A stretch of DNA of 64,000 bases from Mycolicibacterium rhodesiae JS60 (GTDB lineage: Bacteria > Actinomycetota > Actinomycetes > Mycobacteriales > Mycobacteriaceae). The notes beneath the pieces were generated by a model that saw only the letters and a list, made by a program, of their open reading frames with translations, was not told the DNA's origin and ran no database searches. The stretch covers positions 62,001 through 126,000 of the forward strand of contig AGIQ01000009.1 of the NCBI GenBank assembly GCA_000230935.2, in the 5' to 3' direction. The position numbers were made by a program, and so were the translations under genes. Shown one piece after another: positions 36,738-45,352 of this stretch; the stretch's first letter is position 1; each line of letters starts with the position of its first letter.

Positions 36738-37934
36738 TCAGGCCCGCGGGCGCCCGAACAACATGTAACTCTCGAGTACTGCCTTTTTCTCGCGCACGCC
36801 TCGGCGCACACTCAAGAATGAACTCAACGAGGCACCGACACCTGTGACCGCTGCGGCCGCAAATGCTGGCAAAGGCATACTTCCCGCCAACGTTCCGACG
36901 GCCGCACCTAGAGCTGATATCGACAAAGTCGCAGTTGCCCTTGGCAATTCACTGAGCGCCCGCGATTTCTTCACCGCTTTCGCTAAACGGTCTCGTCCCG
37001 GGCCTAGCTCTTCAATTAGCATCGCGCGAGCCGTATACAACCAGGCCTCGTCCTCGGACGGAAGATCACCCACAACGCTTAGCGCATGGCTCAAGTCTCG
37101 CCGGAAGTCCGCGTATTCGTCGGCGGCGCGCACAGTAGCCACGTCCGTCGCGTTGGGGATTAGAATTGGAACGGCCAGAGTTGCAAGGTCGGACAGCGCG
37201 GCTGCTCGAGGCGCAATCACCCGCTGGCTCCCCAGTGAGACGAGCAACTCGAGAACTGAACGCTCGAGGGGCGTTCCAATGAACACCGAACCCTCGGGCG
37301 CGGCGCAGCGAGCAGCCGCCAAGTCAGCCAGGATATTCATTCCAGCGAGGACGCCTGACGCAGAGCCCCGAACGGCACGTGGATCTGAACACCATCGCCA
37401 ATCCAGTCGATCAAGTGATAGTTCGTCAGCAAGCTGGAACAAGTCCGCCAGAGCAGTTGCCCCGTCGGTATCACCCCTTACGTCGACGAAACTGACCGCG
37501 CGTGCATTCTCCAGTGGCGCGAGACCTCGGATAGCCTGCAATGCCTGCTTAATGGAGGTCCTTGACGGAGGTTCTCCGAAAGGAGATTTCGACGTAGACA
37601 AGAACCCCCGTACGACGTTCGCAAGTGGGTCGTTAACCACAACGTCCTTTGCGAAAAGCGCGATTGCTCGGACGCGGTCTGCCCCGAGTGGAATCAGGGT
37701 TGGGTCATAAAGTTCGTCCGGGTTCGAATCCAGCGAACAGTAGACTGCCGCCGCTCCCGCGAGTCCGGTCCTAGCCGCCATACCAGACCTGCGTTGACTC
37801 GAGTACTGCTCGCCGAACGCTACCCAGTGTTCTATCGGCGCCTCGGCGATGCGATCTATCGTCTCGGCGCTCAGATCATCGCCCCACCATTCCTCGACCG
37901 CCGCGGCGAGCCGAGTCGGCTCAGTTGTGTCCAT
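36738..37934 (-). CDS. Hypothetical protein with C-terminal hydrophobic segments
   Basis: 398 aa, no family recognised. Composition is convincing throughout. The C-terminal part (about 335-380, TLSISALGAAVGTLAGSMPL then AFAAAAVTGVGASL) could form two membrane helices, with a basic tail after. It is divergent from the 531-aa HEPN gene and lies inside the repeat-bounded island, so a link to defence is possible but not shown. Confidence 0.65.
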   Translation of the reverse strand: MDTTEPTRLAAAVEEWWGDDLSAETIDRIAEAPIEHWVAFGEQYSSQRRSGMAARTGLAGAAAVYCSLDSNPDELYDPTLIPLGADRVRAIALFAKDVVVNDPLANVVRGFLSTSKSPFGEPPSRTSIKQALQAIRGLAPLENARAVSFVDVRGDTDGATALADLFQLADELSLDRLDWRWCSDPRAVRGSASGVLAGMNILADLAAARCAAPEGSVFIGTPLERSVLELLVSLGSQRVIAPRAAALSDLATLAVPILIPNATDVATVRAADEYADFRRDLSHALSVVGDLPSEDEAWLYTARAMLIEELGPGRDRLAKAVKKSRALSELPRATATLSISALGAAVGTLAGSMPLPAFAAAAVTGVGASLSSFLSVRRGVREKKAVLESYMLFGRPRA

Positions 37935-38041
37935 CAGTTCCTTGGGAATGTCAGCCGAGACAACTAGTGGTTCGACGATCGTTTGGTCGAGTTGCTCACA
38001 AAGCTCGGACGAAGGCCGGCCGGGGGTTAGCCCGAATAGAG

Positions 38042-38148
38042 AAGGACCGGATTGCTCTGGGCAGAGTAATCCGGTCCTTTATTCTCTTCGTGCATTCTGG
38101 AAGAAAAAACGAGCTTATGGTCGGTAGAACCGAGCATGTAGCTCGTTT
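38042..38148 (+). ncRNA. Structured leader or small RNA upstream of the 531-aa HEPN gene
   Basis: Two strong hairpins lie in the divergent gap. The first pairs 38042-38059 with 38062-38079: an 18-bp stem (AAGGACCGGATT... ...AATCCGGTCCTT) with one G-T wobble, followed by TTATTCT like an intrinsic terminator. The second pairs AAACGAGCT (38107-38115) with AGCTCGTTT (38140-38148) and holds an inner CGGT/ACCG stem. Read on the plus strand it could be a short RNA ending in a terminator, or an attenuator. Transcription is not shown. Confidence 0.4.
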
Positions 38149-38154
38149 ACGCCT

Positions 38155-38160
38155 TAAATA
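38155..38160 (+). promoter_or_regulatory. -10 element for leaderless start of the 531-aa gene
   Basis: TAAATA ends 7 nt before the ATG at 38167, the spacing of leaderless mycobacterial promoters, and no ribosome-binding site is present. TATACC (38159-38164) is an overlapping alternative. If correct, the upstream hairpins are outside this mRNA and belong to a separate transcript or act at the DNA level. Confidence 0.4.
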
Positions 38161-38166
38161 TACCAC

Positions 38167-39762
38167 ATGCCGATCCAGGAACCACCGGAGTACGCCAACT
38201 TCACCGCCCGAGTGATGGAGATCTGCTCCACCCGTGCTCCGTGGCACCGCCGGCTGTGGCGTGCAGGAACGCTGCAGATCGCACGCGAACTGCGCGACGA
38301 AAGCGTGCGGCCCGGCACCCCCGAGTCGGCGATCGCCGATCTGCGAAAGCACTGTCGACACAGTCTGCAGACCGACAACGGTATCGCAGACCGCGGCCAG
38401 GCCCTGGGCAATTTGGCCGGCATCAAACCCGGAGTGACGCCCTCAGATCACGCCTGGGTGAGCTTGCGCGAGCACCTCGATCGGTACGACCAGGACTATC
38501 TCCAAACCTGGGCTGCCGCATTCGACTCTCCGCCCGACCCCGATCCACGCCGGCGAATCGACATTGAGGGTGCGTCGCGACGGATCACCGCGCACCTTCT
38601 CGACGCCGGGATGCACAAGAGCAGCGTTTACGCCTGGTTGCGCACAATCCGCGACGACGCAACCGTCACGCCATCCATCGGCGACTTTCTCCGTGAGGCC
38701 GATGCCCGTCTGAAAAAGCCCCTAAAGATCTACACGTTCTGCGTACCAGTACAAAGCTCCCCCAGGTTCGACGGATCAGGACCACCCCCTGGATGGCTGA
38801 CCGCCCAGCAGACCACCCAGTGGAAAGCCCAACACGCCGCCAAGGCGCCGGGAGTCTCCCAGCAGGGTTCATTCCTGATCGAGGTATCCGCTCACGACAT
38901 CAACACCGCAGCCGACCGAGCCCGCACACGAATATCCAACCTGGCGACCAAGCTGCAACTCGGCGCGAAAAAGCCGATTGTCCTCAACCCGAGTATGTGG
39001 TCAAAGGACAAGGGCAACGAGTTCCCAGCGCACGCCACCAACCGCCTCATCAATGTTCGCGCCTTCGAACGCCTAGGACACCTGCACGACCTCGACACGG
39101 TCGACTACATCACCAATACCCTCGCATTGGTGCAGGCAGTCCAGACAGGGCCACCGCACGTCGCCGTGGTCAACGGCTGGGCGGCGATTGAGTCACTGAT
39201 GGTAGGCCCTGCCGACGAGCAAGATGTCATCGCAGCACGGCGATTCGCGCTCATCGTCGCAGCAAGCATGCTCCGTGCCGAACTGACCAGGCTGTCTCGT
39301 TCCTACGCCGCCAACCACAGCGGATCGCCGGCCGACGAGATGCGGGCGTGCACCGAAAACCTCGACCGTGCCAAGCTTTTTCAGCGACACCTGCACAGCA
39401 ACCCAACGCTGAATTTGACCGAAATGGACATGCTTGCGCTCAACCGTATCCGCCCAGCGCTAGCCAATCCTCGAGGCGAGATCGAGAAGATCACCGAGAT
39501 CCTCACCCGTGAGCTCACGCGGCTATATCGCAAGAGAAACATGATCGTTCACGGCGGCCAAATCCAGGAAGGCAGCCTGCACTCCCTGTCTGAAACCCTT
39601 GCTCCGCTGATCGGCGCCGGCATAGACCGTGTCGTACATGTCGGCCTCAAGTACGATGTGCCGCCAATTGAGATGTCTGCGATCGCCGAATCACGCATCC
39701 ACTACTTGGCGCCCAGCACCGCAACCGATGCGGGCAAGTTACTCGAGTTGCTGGAGTTTTGA
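38167..39762 (+). CDS. Large protein with C-terminal HEPN motif, candidate defence gene
   Basis: 531 aa. The C-terminal part has R457-N458-x3-H462 (KRNMIVHGG), the RNxxxH ribonuclease motif of HEPN domains, within a helical region from about 330. The N-terminal 330 residues are not recognised. The protein appears soluble. It lies beside an ApeA-like HEPN gene in a repeat-bounded island, which suggests anti-phage or abortive-infection function. Non-catalytic HEPN proteins also exist, so nuclease activity is an inference from the motif. Confidence 0.65.
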   Translation: MPIQEPPEYANFTARVMEICSTRAPWHRRLWRAGTLQIARELRDESVRPGTPESAIADLRKHCRHSLQTDNGIADRGQALGNLAGIKPGVTPSDHAWVSLREHLDRYDQDYLQTWAAAFDSPPDPDPRRRIDIEGASRRITAHLLDAGMHKSSVYAWLRTIRDDATVTPSIGDFLREADARLKKPLKIYTFCVPVQSSPRFDGSGPPPGWLTAQQTTQWKAQHAAKAPGVSQQGSFLIEVSAHDINTAADRARTRISNLATKLQLGAKKPIVLNPSMWSKDKGNEFPAHATNRLINVRAFERLGHLHDLDTVDYITNTLALVQAVQTGPPHVAVVNGWAAIESLMVGPADEQDVIAARRFALIVAASMLRAELTRLSRSYAANHSGSPADEMRACTENLDRAKLFQRHLHSNPTLNLTEMDMLALNRIRPALANPRGEIEKITEILTRELTRLYRKRNMIVHGGQIQEGSLHSLSETLAPLIGAGIDRVVHVGLKYDVPPIEMSAIAESRIHYLAPSTATDAGKLLELLEF

Positions 39763-39817
39763 CCGATGCCGGAACCAACGAGCCCTCGCTCGCTACGAGT
39801 TGCTGGTCAGAGTCGAC

Positions 39818-40045
39818 ATGGCCGGCCGTGACTGGGGCCGGATTAGTGAACGAATTCGCCATATCGCCCACACGGTGAACGATCCGGGCGCACCAGTGAA
39901 CCTCGTAGAACGCATCGGCCAAAAACTGCGCGAGCTATCCGCTCTCGGTTACCTCGACGACGCCCCGCTATTGGCGATCCCAAAAGACCCGCTGCGGGAC
40001 GCCCGCTTTCAACCGCCAATGACGCCCGCTTCCAACCGCCAATAA
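39818..40045 (+). CDS. Small hypothetical protein
   Basis: 75-aa frame from ATG 39818 (MAGRDWGRISERIRHIAHTV) ending in DARFQPPMTPASNRQ. The frame is open back into the end of the 531-aa gene, so an earlier TTG could be the start. The composition is protein-like. It may be a small partner of the preceding HEPN gene. No family is recognised. Confidence 0.4.
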   Translation: MAGRDWGRISERIRHIAHTVNDPGAPVNLVERIGQKLRELSALGYLDDAPLLAIPKDPLRDARFQPPMTPASNRQ

Positions 40046-40449
40046 CGAGAGGACGCGGCAACCCTCACGGCTAATGACCGAGCAGGGGCCAACTCTGCCG
40101 AAAACCAGCGACGCCTTCCGCCGCACACCCCGACCCAGCCGTCCCACACACTTGCCACTCGTCCCGGCGACGTGGCGTCCAAGAACTGACCGACCGCGCA
40201 CGGCGAGGCTTAAGCTGCGACAGGTTTTGGTGACGACGTCCTGCGACGTGATGTACTCGCCCGTGAATACGGACAGTCCGAGCTCTCGGTCGACGCGCAC
40301 TTGTGGGCACGGCTGGGAGGCGGCCCTCGCGCTCCTACTCGGTGCAGCCGTCGGCGGTCGTCGGCACGTCGATGCGCAGACGGTTCACCTCCACGCGACT
40401 ACTGGTTGCTCTTGGCGGCGATACCATCCCAGGAAGCAGTCTTGCGACG

Positions 40450-40989
40450 CGCGGATGGCCACCTGCACCGATGAGGCAGGGTTTCAGCATTCACCTGTCC
40501 CCCAAGTATTTCCGCCTCGCCCCGAGGCAACCTTCGCGTTGTGTGGGGCAATCCGGAACGAGCCCAAGACGATCTCAGTGGCAGTGAACGGCATCCAAAC
40601 CGAAGTGCATTTCAGCTCGCCGCCGCTTCCCGCCGAAGGGCCGGAAAACGTCACAATCGACGGACAAAGGAAGAACGTCCAACTCGTAAAGGGCAGCCCG
40701 GCAAGCACTTTGGTGGGACACCCAGACGACATCCCGATGTTCATCGGGATTAACTGGTTTCGCCGACGAGGGCAGGAACTTCCCGGGCGCTTTGAAGATG
40801 CCATCGGCGGCCTGGTCAATAGTCGTGGCATCCGATCACGCATTGGGAGTGCTCACGGACGTCCCCACAATCCCGGCGCTGCCGTCGCCCGCGCTGCGGC
40901 GGAGCGTTCCACGGCTTGCAGACGCCATCTTGAGTCAAGCAGCCGGTGGACCTGGTGCGGAACCATCGTTTCGCCCGGTGTCTACTTGA
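40450..40989 (+). pseudogene. Possible degenerate coding region
   Basis: One frame reads convincingly from about 40530 to 40800 (EPKTISVAVNGIQTEVHFSS, then GHPDDIPMFIGINW); a second frame continues from about 40815 to the TGA near 40989 (ASDHALGVLTDVPTIPALPS). The join implies a frameshift. The upstream part of the long frame starting at 40074 looks like non-coding text. Probably the remains of one gene; family unknown. Confidence 0.3.
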
Positions 40990-41071
40990 TTAGGTCGCAA
41001 CAAGTGGCGCCGTTTCATAGTGCGTAAGCGAGGCGACGATGATGCTTCCTACGACGAAGGAGAGAGACGAG

Positions 41072-42481
41072 ATGGCGGCGCCACACCCCGCTGTGCATTT
41101 CAAGGGCATCTTCTGGCAGGTCCAGACGCCTGAAAGGGCCGTGACGGGCGAGCTCACGCTCAGCAGGTCCCGTCCTGCGCTGGAAGTCATCGGGCAGCTG
41201 TTCGTCGAGCGTTCGGTCGAAGTCGACATCGATGACAATGACTTTGTGCGGCGTATTGGTGTCCGCGGAAGGGCCGCCGATCGTGTATCCGACTGGGAGC
41301 CGCGCAACATCCACGGCACTCTCGACGACGGCACGCCGGTCTCCATGGTGCAGGCGCAAGGACGATTGAAACGGCCGCTGGATGTCACGGACTTCCGATA
41401 TCGGCAGCGTTTCACCACGTTGCGCCACGTCGTTTTGGGCGAACACATCGACGATCAGACTGCCTTTTATGGCTGCCGGTACCGCATCACAGGCCCGATT
41501 TGGTACGAGCAAGCCCTTACAGAAGCGGACACTGCGGACGGCGGTCACGTGCGAGTCACTCATGAAGGTGACACTTGCCTAATGGAATACGTTCCTACTA
41601 AACCAATGACGATCAAGGATCTAAGCGAGCGGGTTCTCAGCCCTAGCCGCACCCTGGCGTCTATCGTCTCGCACAACCCATCAGGAACGAACGACTTCGC
41701 TGTCCGCTTGACCGCCGATTCACCCTGGCGTGAAGTGCACGGCGAAGACCAATCGTCCCTTCGAGGCACCCACGAACTCCTGGGCAGCCCGCACCTTACA
41801 GCCGACCGCGTTGCGCGTTGGATCGACTTCCGTACGCGCAGCGGTGCCCTCGATGCCGCCGCTATCGACGCCAGGCACGGAGCTACTGTTCAGACGCAAG
41901 TCCTTACCCTCGCTTCTGTCGCCGAAGGACTGCACCGACGAATCTGTCCGTCGCGGAAACGCATACCCAATCTGTCTGCCGCTGATGAAGACCGTGCGCG
42001 GCGCGCGGCGCGCGCTGCAGCTGTGCAGCAACTGCGCGACAGCGAGCAATGTCTCAACGATCTTGAACTCGGCGAATTCACCCTGGCCATCACGCAAGCG
42101 CTGTCTTCCATTAATGACCTCACTTTCCGGACGCGGATGGCCGAGCTAGCCACTATCGCGGCAACCGCTGCACCCTCCATCGTCAGCGAGTTCACCGACT
42201 GGCCTACCTCTGTCCAAAAAGCGCGAAACATCCTCGCCCATCAGGGAACTCAGCCGCCGGGTGAGAACCTCGACCGGCTTCATGATCTTTTGATGGCGTT
42301 GTACTACTCAATCGCGTGGGTGCTACGCACGGTTCTTCTCGTCGAAGCTGGCTTCGATGGTCCAACGTTGCAGCGGGCCTTCAATGACTACCCGGCCTAC
42401 GCCCATCACCTTGCCAATGTACGGAGTCTGTTGGCCGGGACCGAGCACGCTCCACCGCCTCCCAACGCCGAAAGCGACTAA
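41072..42481 (+). CDS. ApeA-like HEPN anti-phage protein
   Basis: 469 aa from ATG 41072, chosen for the AAGGAG 8-9 bp upstream (an ATG at 41039 is possible). The N-terminal beta-rich half opens FKGIFWQVQTPERAVTGELT, as in ApeA N-terminal domains. The C-terminal helical half carries the HEPN motif R385-N386-x3-H390 (KARNILAHQG). ApeA proteins are reported to cause abortive infection through RNA cleavage. Overall length and architecture fit. Substrate and trigger are unknown. Confidence 0.72.
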   Translation: MAAPHPAVHFKGIFWQVQTPERAVTGELTLSRSRPALEVIGQLFVERSVEVDIDDNDFVRRIGVRGRAADRVSDWEPRNIHGTLDDGTPVSMVQAQGRLKRPLDVTDFRYRQRFTTLRHVVLGEHIDDQTAFYGCRYRITGPIWYEQALTEADTADGGHVRVTHEGDTCLMEYVPTKPMTIKDLSERVLSPSRTLASIVSHNPSGTNDFAVRLTADSPWREVHGEDQSSLRGTHELLGSPHLTADRVARWIDFRTRSGALDAAAIDARHGATVQTQVLTLASVAEGLHRRICPSRKRIPNLSAADEDRARRAARAAAVQQLRDSEQCLNDLELGEFTLAITQALSSINDLTFRTRMAELATIAATAAPSIVSEFTDWPTSVQKARNILAHQGTQPPGENLDRLHDLLMALYYSIAWVLRTVLLVEAGFDGPTLQRAFNDYPAYAHHLANVRSLLAGTEHAPPPPNAESD

Positions 42482-42636
42482 TCCCGCCTCCACGCCGCCA
42501 CCTGCATACGAAGCAATGCACATATTTCAACCGAAATCGACGCCTGCTGGTACCGCTCCCGGGACCGGTCAGAGTCCGACAACGACCCTTACGCACCTGT
42601 AGCATCCGACCGTCAATTAGCTAGCCAAGCTATCGA

Positions 42637-42719
42637 TATTCCACTCGAAAATGGCGGATCCGCCATCGTCCGCCATTTTCGAATGGAATCCGCCATCTTT
42701 GAGTGGAACCTACAAGTCG
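42637..42719 (+). repeat. Right multi-palindrome module
   Basis: Related to the left module and in the same orientation. It has TTCCA-N-ATGGCGGATCC units, the palindrome ATGGCGGATCCGCCAT (42651-42666), and GGAACCTACAAGTCG (42705-42719). Here the second arm of the GGAACCTACA inverted repeat is missing: the sequence after AGTCG differs from the left copy. A complete site at one end and a half site at the other is what insertion or excision by a site-specific enzyme can leave. Confidence 0.7.
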
Positions 42720-42736
42720 CTTCGAATTGACGTTGC

Positions 42737-42998
42737 TCAGTAGCCCTTTGGGGAACGGTGGGGGTCAGCTTGTTGGATTTTAGCTGCGAGATCCGTTGCG
42801 GCCCAAGAAACTGCGTATTTTCGCGTGGCGTAGTTGATGAAAGCGCAGGCTTGGCCGAAGGTGTCGGGGTGGTTCGACGACGTGCCGGGGTCCTGGTAGG
42901 CCCGGTACGTGGAGGCGATGAACTGGAACGGTCCCCCGGAGGGGTTTCCGGCCCGCGCATTCGAGTCGTGCGTGTTGACGACGTCACGAAAATTGGAT
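42737..42998 (-). pseudogene. Lytic transglycosylase gene, C-terminal part (split by IS256)
   Basis: 3' fragment of the gene interrupted by the IS element. After the insertion it reads FRDVVNTHDSNARAGNPSGG and PFQFIASTYRAYQ, the substrate groove of SLT/Rpf-like transglycosylases, and stops at 42737. Joined to the other fragment across one copy of the 8-bp duplication, the frame is restored. Confidence 0.8.
42991..42998. repeat. Target-site duplication, left copy
   Basis: AATTGGAT lies directly outside the left end of the IS and again at 44471-44478 outside the right end. Eight bases fits the IS256 family. Confidence 0.85.
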
Positions 42999-44470
42999 GA
43001 GATATTGTCAAGACCTGTGGATGAGGTTATTTCAGGCGACCTCCGTTTCGGTTGATTCGCCATTCTCGGCGGGTGTGATGTCGACGGGCCGTTCGAGTAG
43101 CTTGCCCTTGTGGAACACCGCGCCGGCACGGACGAGGGCGACCAAGTGTGGAGCGTTCACGGCCCGCCAGCGGGCCTGCGCGGCGTCGATCAGCTTGTAG
43201 GCCATGGCAATTCCCGCAGCGCGTGATCCTGGGCCCTTGGTGACCTTTGTCCGCAACCGCACGGTGGCGAACGTCGACTCGATCGGATTCGTCGTCCTCA
43301 AATGGATCCAATGCTCGGCCGGATATTTGTAGAACTCCAGCAGGACATCGGCGTCGTCGACGATCTTCGCGACCGCCTTGGGATACTTGGCGCCGTAGTC
43401 GAGCGCGAAGGCCTTGATCGCGACCTGGGCCTTGTCGATGTCCTCGGCGTTGTAGATCTCCTTGATCGCCGCCAATGCCCCAGGGTGCGCTGACTTCGGC
43501 AGCGCGGCAAGCACATTGGCCTGCTTGTGGAACCAGCACCGCTGCTCCCGGGTGGCCGGGAACACTTCCCGGACCGCCTTCCAGAACCCCAACGCGCCAT
43601 CACCGACGGCCAGCACCGGCGCGGCCATCCCGCGGCGGCGGCACGACCGCAGCAGATCCGCCCACGACTCGGTCGACTCTCGATACCCGTCGGCCAGGGC
43701 GACGAGCTCTTTGCGGCCATCGGCACGCACCCCGATCATCACCAGCAGGCACAGCTTTTCCTGCTCAAGGCGGACCTTGAGGTGGATGCCGTCGACCCAC
43801 AGGTAGACGTAATCGGTGCCCGAGAGGTCACGATCACCGAAGGCCTTCGCCTCGTCCTGCCACTGGCTGGTGAGCCGCGTGATCGTCGTTGCTGAGAGCC
43901 CCGCGGCCGTGCCCAGGAACTGCTCCAAAGCTGGGCCGAAGTCACTGGTCGACAGGCCATGCAGGTACAGCAGCGGCAGCACCTCGGTCATCTGCGGGGA
44001 CTTGCGCGCCCACGCTGGCAGGATCGCCGAGGAAAACCGCTGCCGTTCACCAGTATCGGCATCGACACGTTTGTCGTTGACCCGCGGCGCGGTCACCGTC
44101 ACCGCACCCGCCGCGGTCAGGACTTCACGTTCGTGGTGATAGCCGTTGCGGACCACCAACCGTCGGCCGTTCTCGTCGAGTTGATCGGCGAACTGCTCGA
44201 CATAGGCGGCGACCTCAGCCTGCAATGCCGCCGCCAACATCTGCCGCGCGCCGTCGCGAACGATTTCATCGAGCAACGATCGGCGTCCGGCCCCGTTGCC
44301 GTTGGCCTCACGGGCATCCTGAACTACGGTGAGCATGGGCGTACCTTCCCAACCAGCGCGCCAACGCCGGTCTTGATCAGAGCTACTGGACTTTCAGATC
44401 ATCCTCGGGAAGGTGCGCCCACTTTCACGCCGCCCCACCGAGGCTCATCCACAGGTTCTGATCATTGCTC
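42999..44470 (-). mobile_element. Complete IS256-family insertion sequence
   Basis: 1,472-bp element. Left terminal sequence GAGATATTGTCAAGACCTGT (continuing GGATGAG) and the reverse complement of the right end GAGCAATGATCAGAACCTGT (GGATGAG) match at 21 of 27 positions. Both flanks carry AATTGGAT. One transposase gene fills the element. The intact ends, duplication and open frame suggest a fairly recent insertion. Confidence 0.88.
43032..44336 (-). CDS. IS256-family transposase
   Basis: 434-aa DDE transposase of the mutator-like class. Catalytic residues D182 (LWVDGIHLK), D246 (AVGDGALG) and E353 (NPIESTFATVR) are present, with the family segment EQRCWFHKQANVLAALPKSA. The full-length open frame suggests it is active. 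It is transcribed in the same direction as the gene it interrupts. Confidence 0.95.
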   Translation of the reverse strand: MLTVVQDAREANGNGAGRRSLLDEIVRDGARQMLAAALQAEVAAYVEQFADQLDENGRRLVVRNGYHHEREVLTAAGAVTVTAPRVNDKRVDADTGERQRFSSAILPAWARKSPQMTEVLPLLYLHGLSTSDFGPALEQFLGTAAGLSATTITRLTSQWQDEAKAFGDRDLSGTDYVYLWVDGIHLKVRLEQEKLCLLVMIGVRADGRKELVALADGYRESTESWADLLRSCRRRGMAAPVLAVGDGALGFWKAVREVFPATREQRCWFHKQANVLAALPKSAHPGALAAIKEIYNAEDIDKAQVAIKAFALDYGAKYPKAVAKIVDDADVLLEFYKYPAEHWIHLRTTNPIESTFATVRLRTKVTKGPGSRAAGIAMAYKLIDAAQARWRAVNAPHLVALVRAGAVFHKGKLLERPVDITPAENGESTETEVA

Positions 44471-45284
44471 AATTGGATTCGCGCTGTGCGACCAACATCA
44501 TGCCGGCTTCCCAGCGGGCCCGCGCGGCTGGATCGCGAATCCCCTTGCGGTCCAGGGCAGCCCGAATCGCCGCGCGCACATTCTCAGCGCCTTGGCCGCT
44601 GAACGACGAGGGGTAGTTGCCCCCAACGGAATCACCCATTGGACTGGCTCGCCGTGAGTTTTGGCCGTTGAGCATGCCGGGCAGTTTGGAGAACATGCCC
44701 ATTTCGGGGAATCCGCCGCCACCGCCGCCCATGCCCATCGGCGGCATTCCGCCACCGCCGCCCATGGCGCCACCCATCCCGCGGAACATGCCCGCCTGGG
44801 ACGCCTGCCCGGCCTGGCGGTAGGCCATCGCCATCTGGCGCATTCGGGTGGCCAGCAGCTGGTTTTGCGCCTTGGTGGAGTCGAGTTGGCGCTGCATCGC
44901 GGCCAGGCGGTCATCCATGTTGGTCACCAGCGTCTTCACCCCAGCCGGTGAACCAGTAGCCGGCGCGATCGCGGCCGCGGCGCTGGCCGCGCTCTGGCGC
45001 ACACCGGTGGCCCCGGCGCGACCGTTCTGGCCTTCGGCGGCCCCGGCAGCCGAGGTGCCGTTGGTTTGGGCGTCCAGGCCGGTCACGGTGCCCCAGGTGC
45101 GTTTGTATCCGTCACCGGCGTTGCCGGCCCCGGTACTTAAAGCTGAATCCGGCGGGGCGGCCGGTACACCAGGGCCCTGGTTCTGGATCGACCCCGGACC
45201 GCCAGCGGCGGGGAAAACGCCCTGGGCAGCGGCCAACACCCGGTCAACCTGCGCGATATACGCGCCCACACCCGAGCCGCCCAC
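44471..45284 (-). pseudogene. Lytic transglycosylase gene, N-terminal part (split by IS256)
   Basis: N-terminal and linker part: Ala/Gly-rich, with a coiled segment (NMDDRLAAMQRQLDSTKAQN) and a Met/Gly-rich stretch near 170-200, ending GMMLVAQRESN, where the Glu of RESN is the expected catalytic residue. The IS then brings in an immediate TGA. The restored gene (45284-44471 plus 42990-42737) is 1,068 bp, 355 aa, in frame. It closes the run of ESX-associated genes, so it may have opened the cell wall for secretion or DNA transfer. Confidence 0.8.
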
Positions 45285-45352
45285 CCGCTCAAACTAAACC
45301 GACACCAACGCCCACAACCACGCCCCAAAACACAGAATTCAAAACCGCCGCA

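Noticed and set aside
40074..40449. N-terminal part of a 317-aa frame
   Set aside because: Composition (many Arg, Thr and Pro, no hydrophobic core) is unlike protein; only the later part, from about 40530, looks like former coding sequence.
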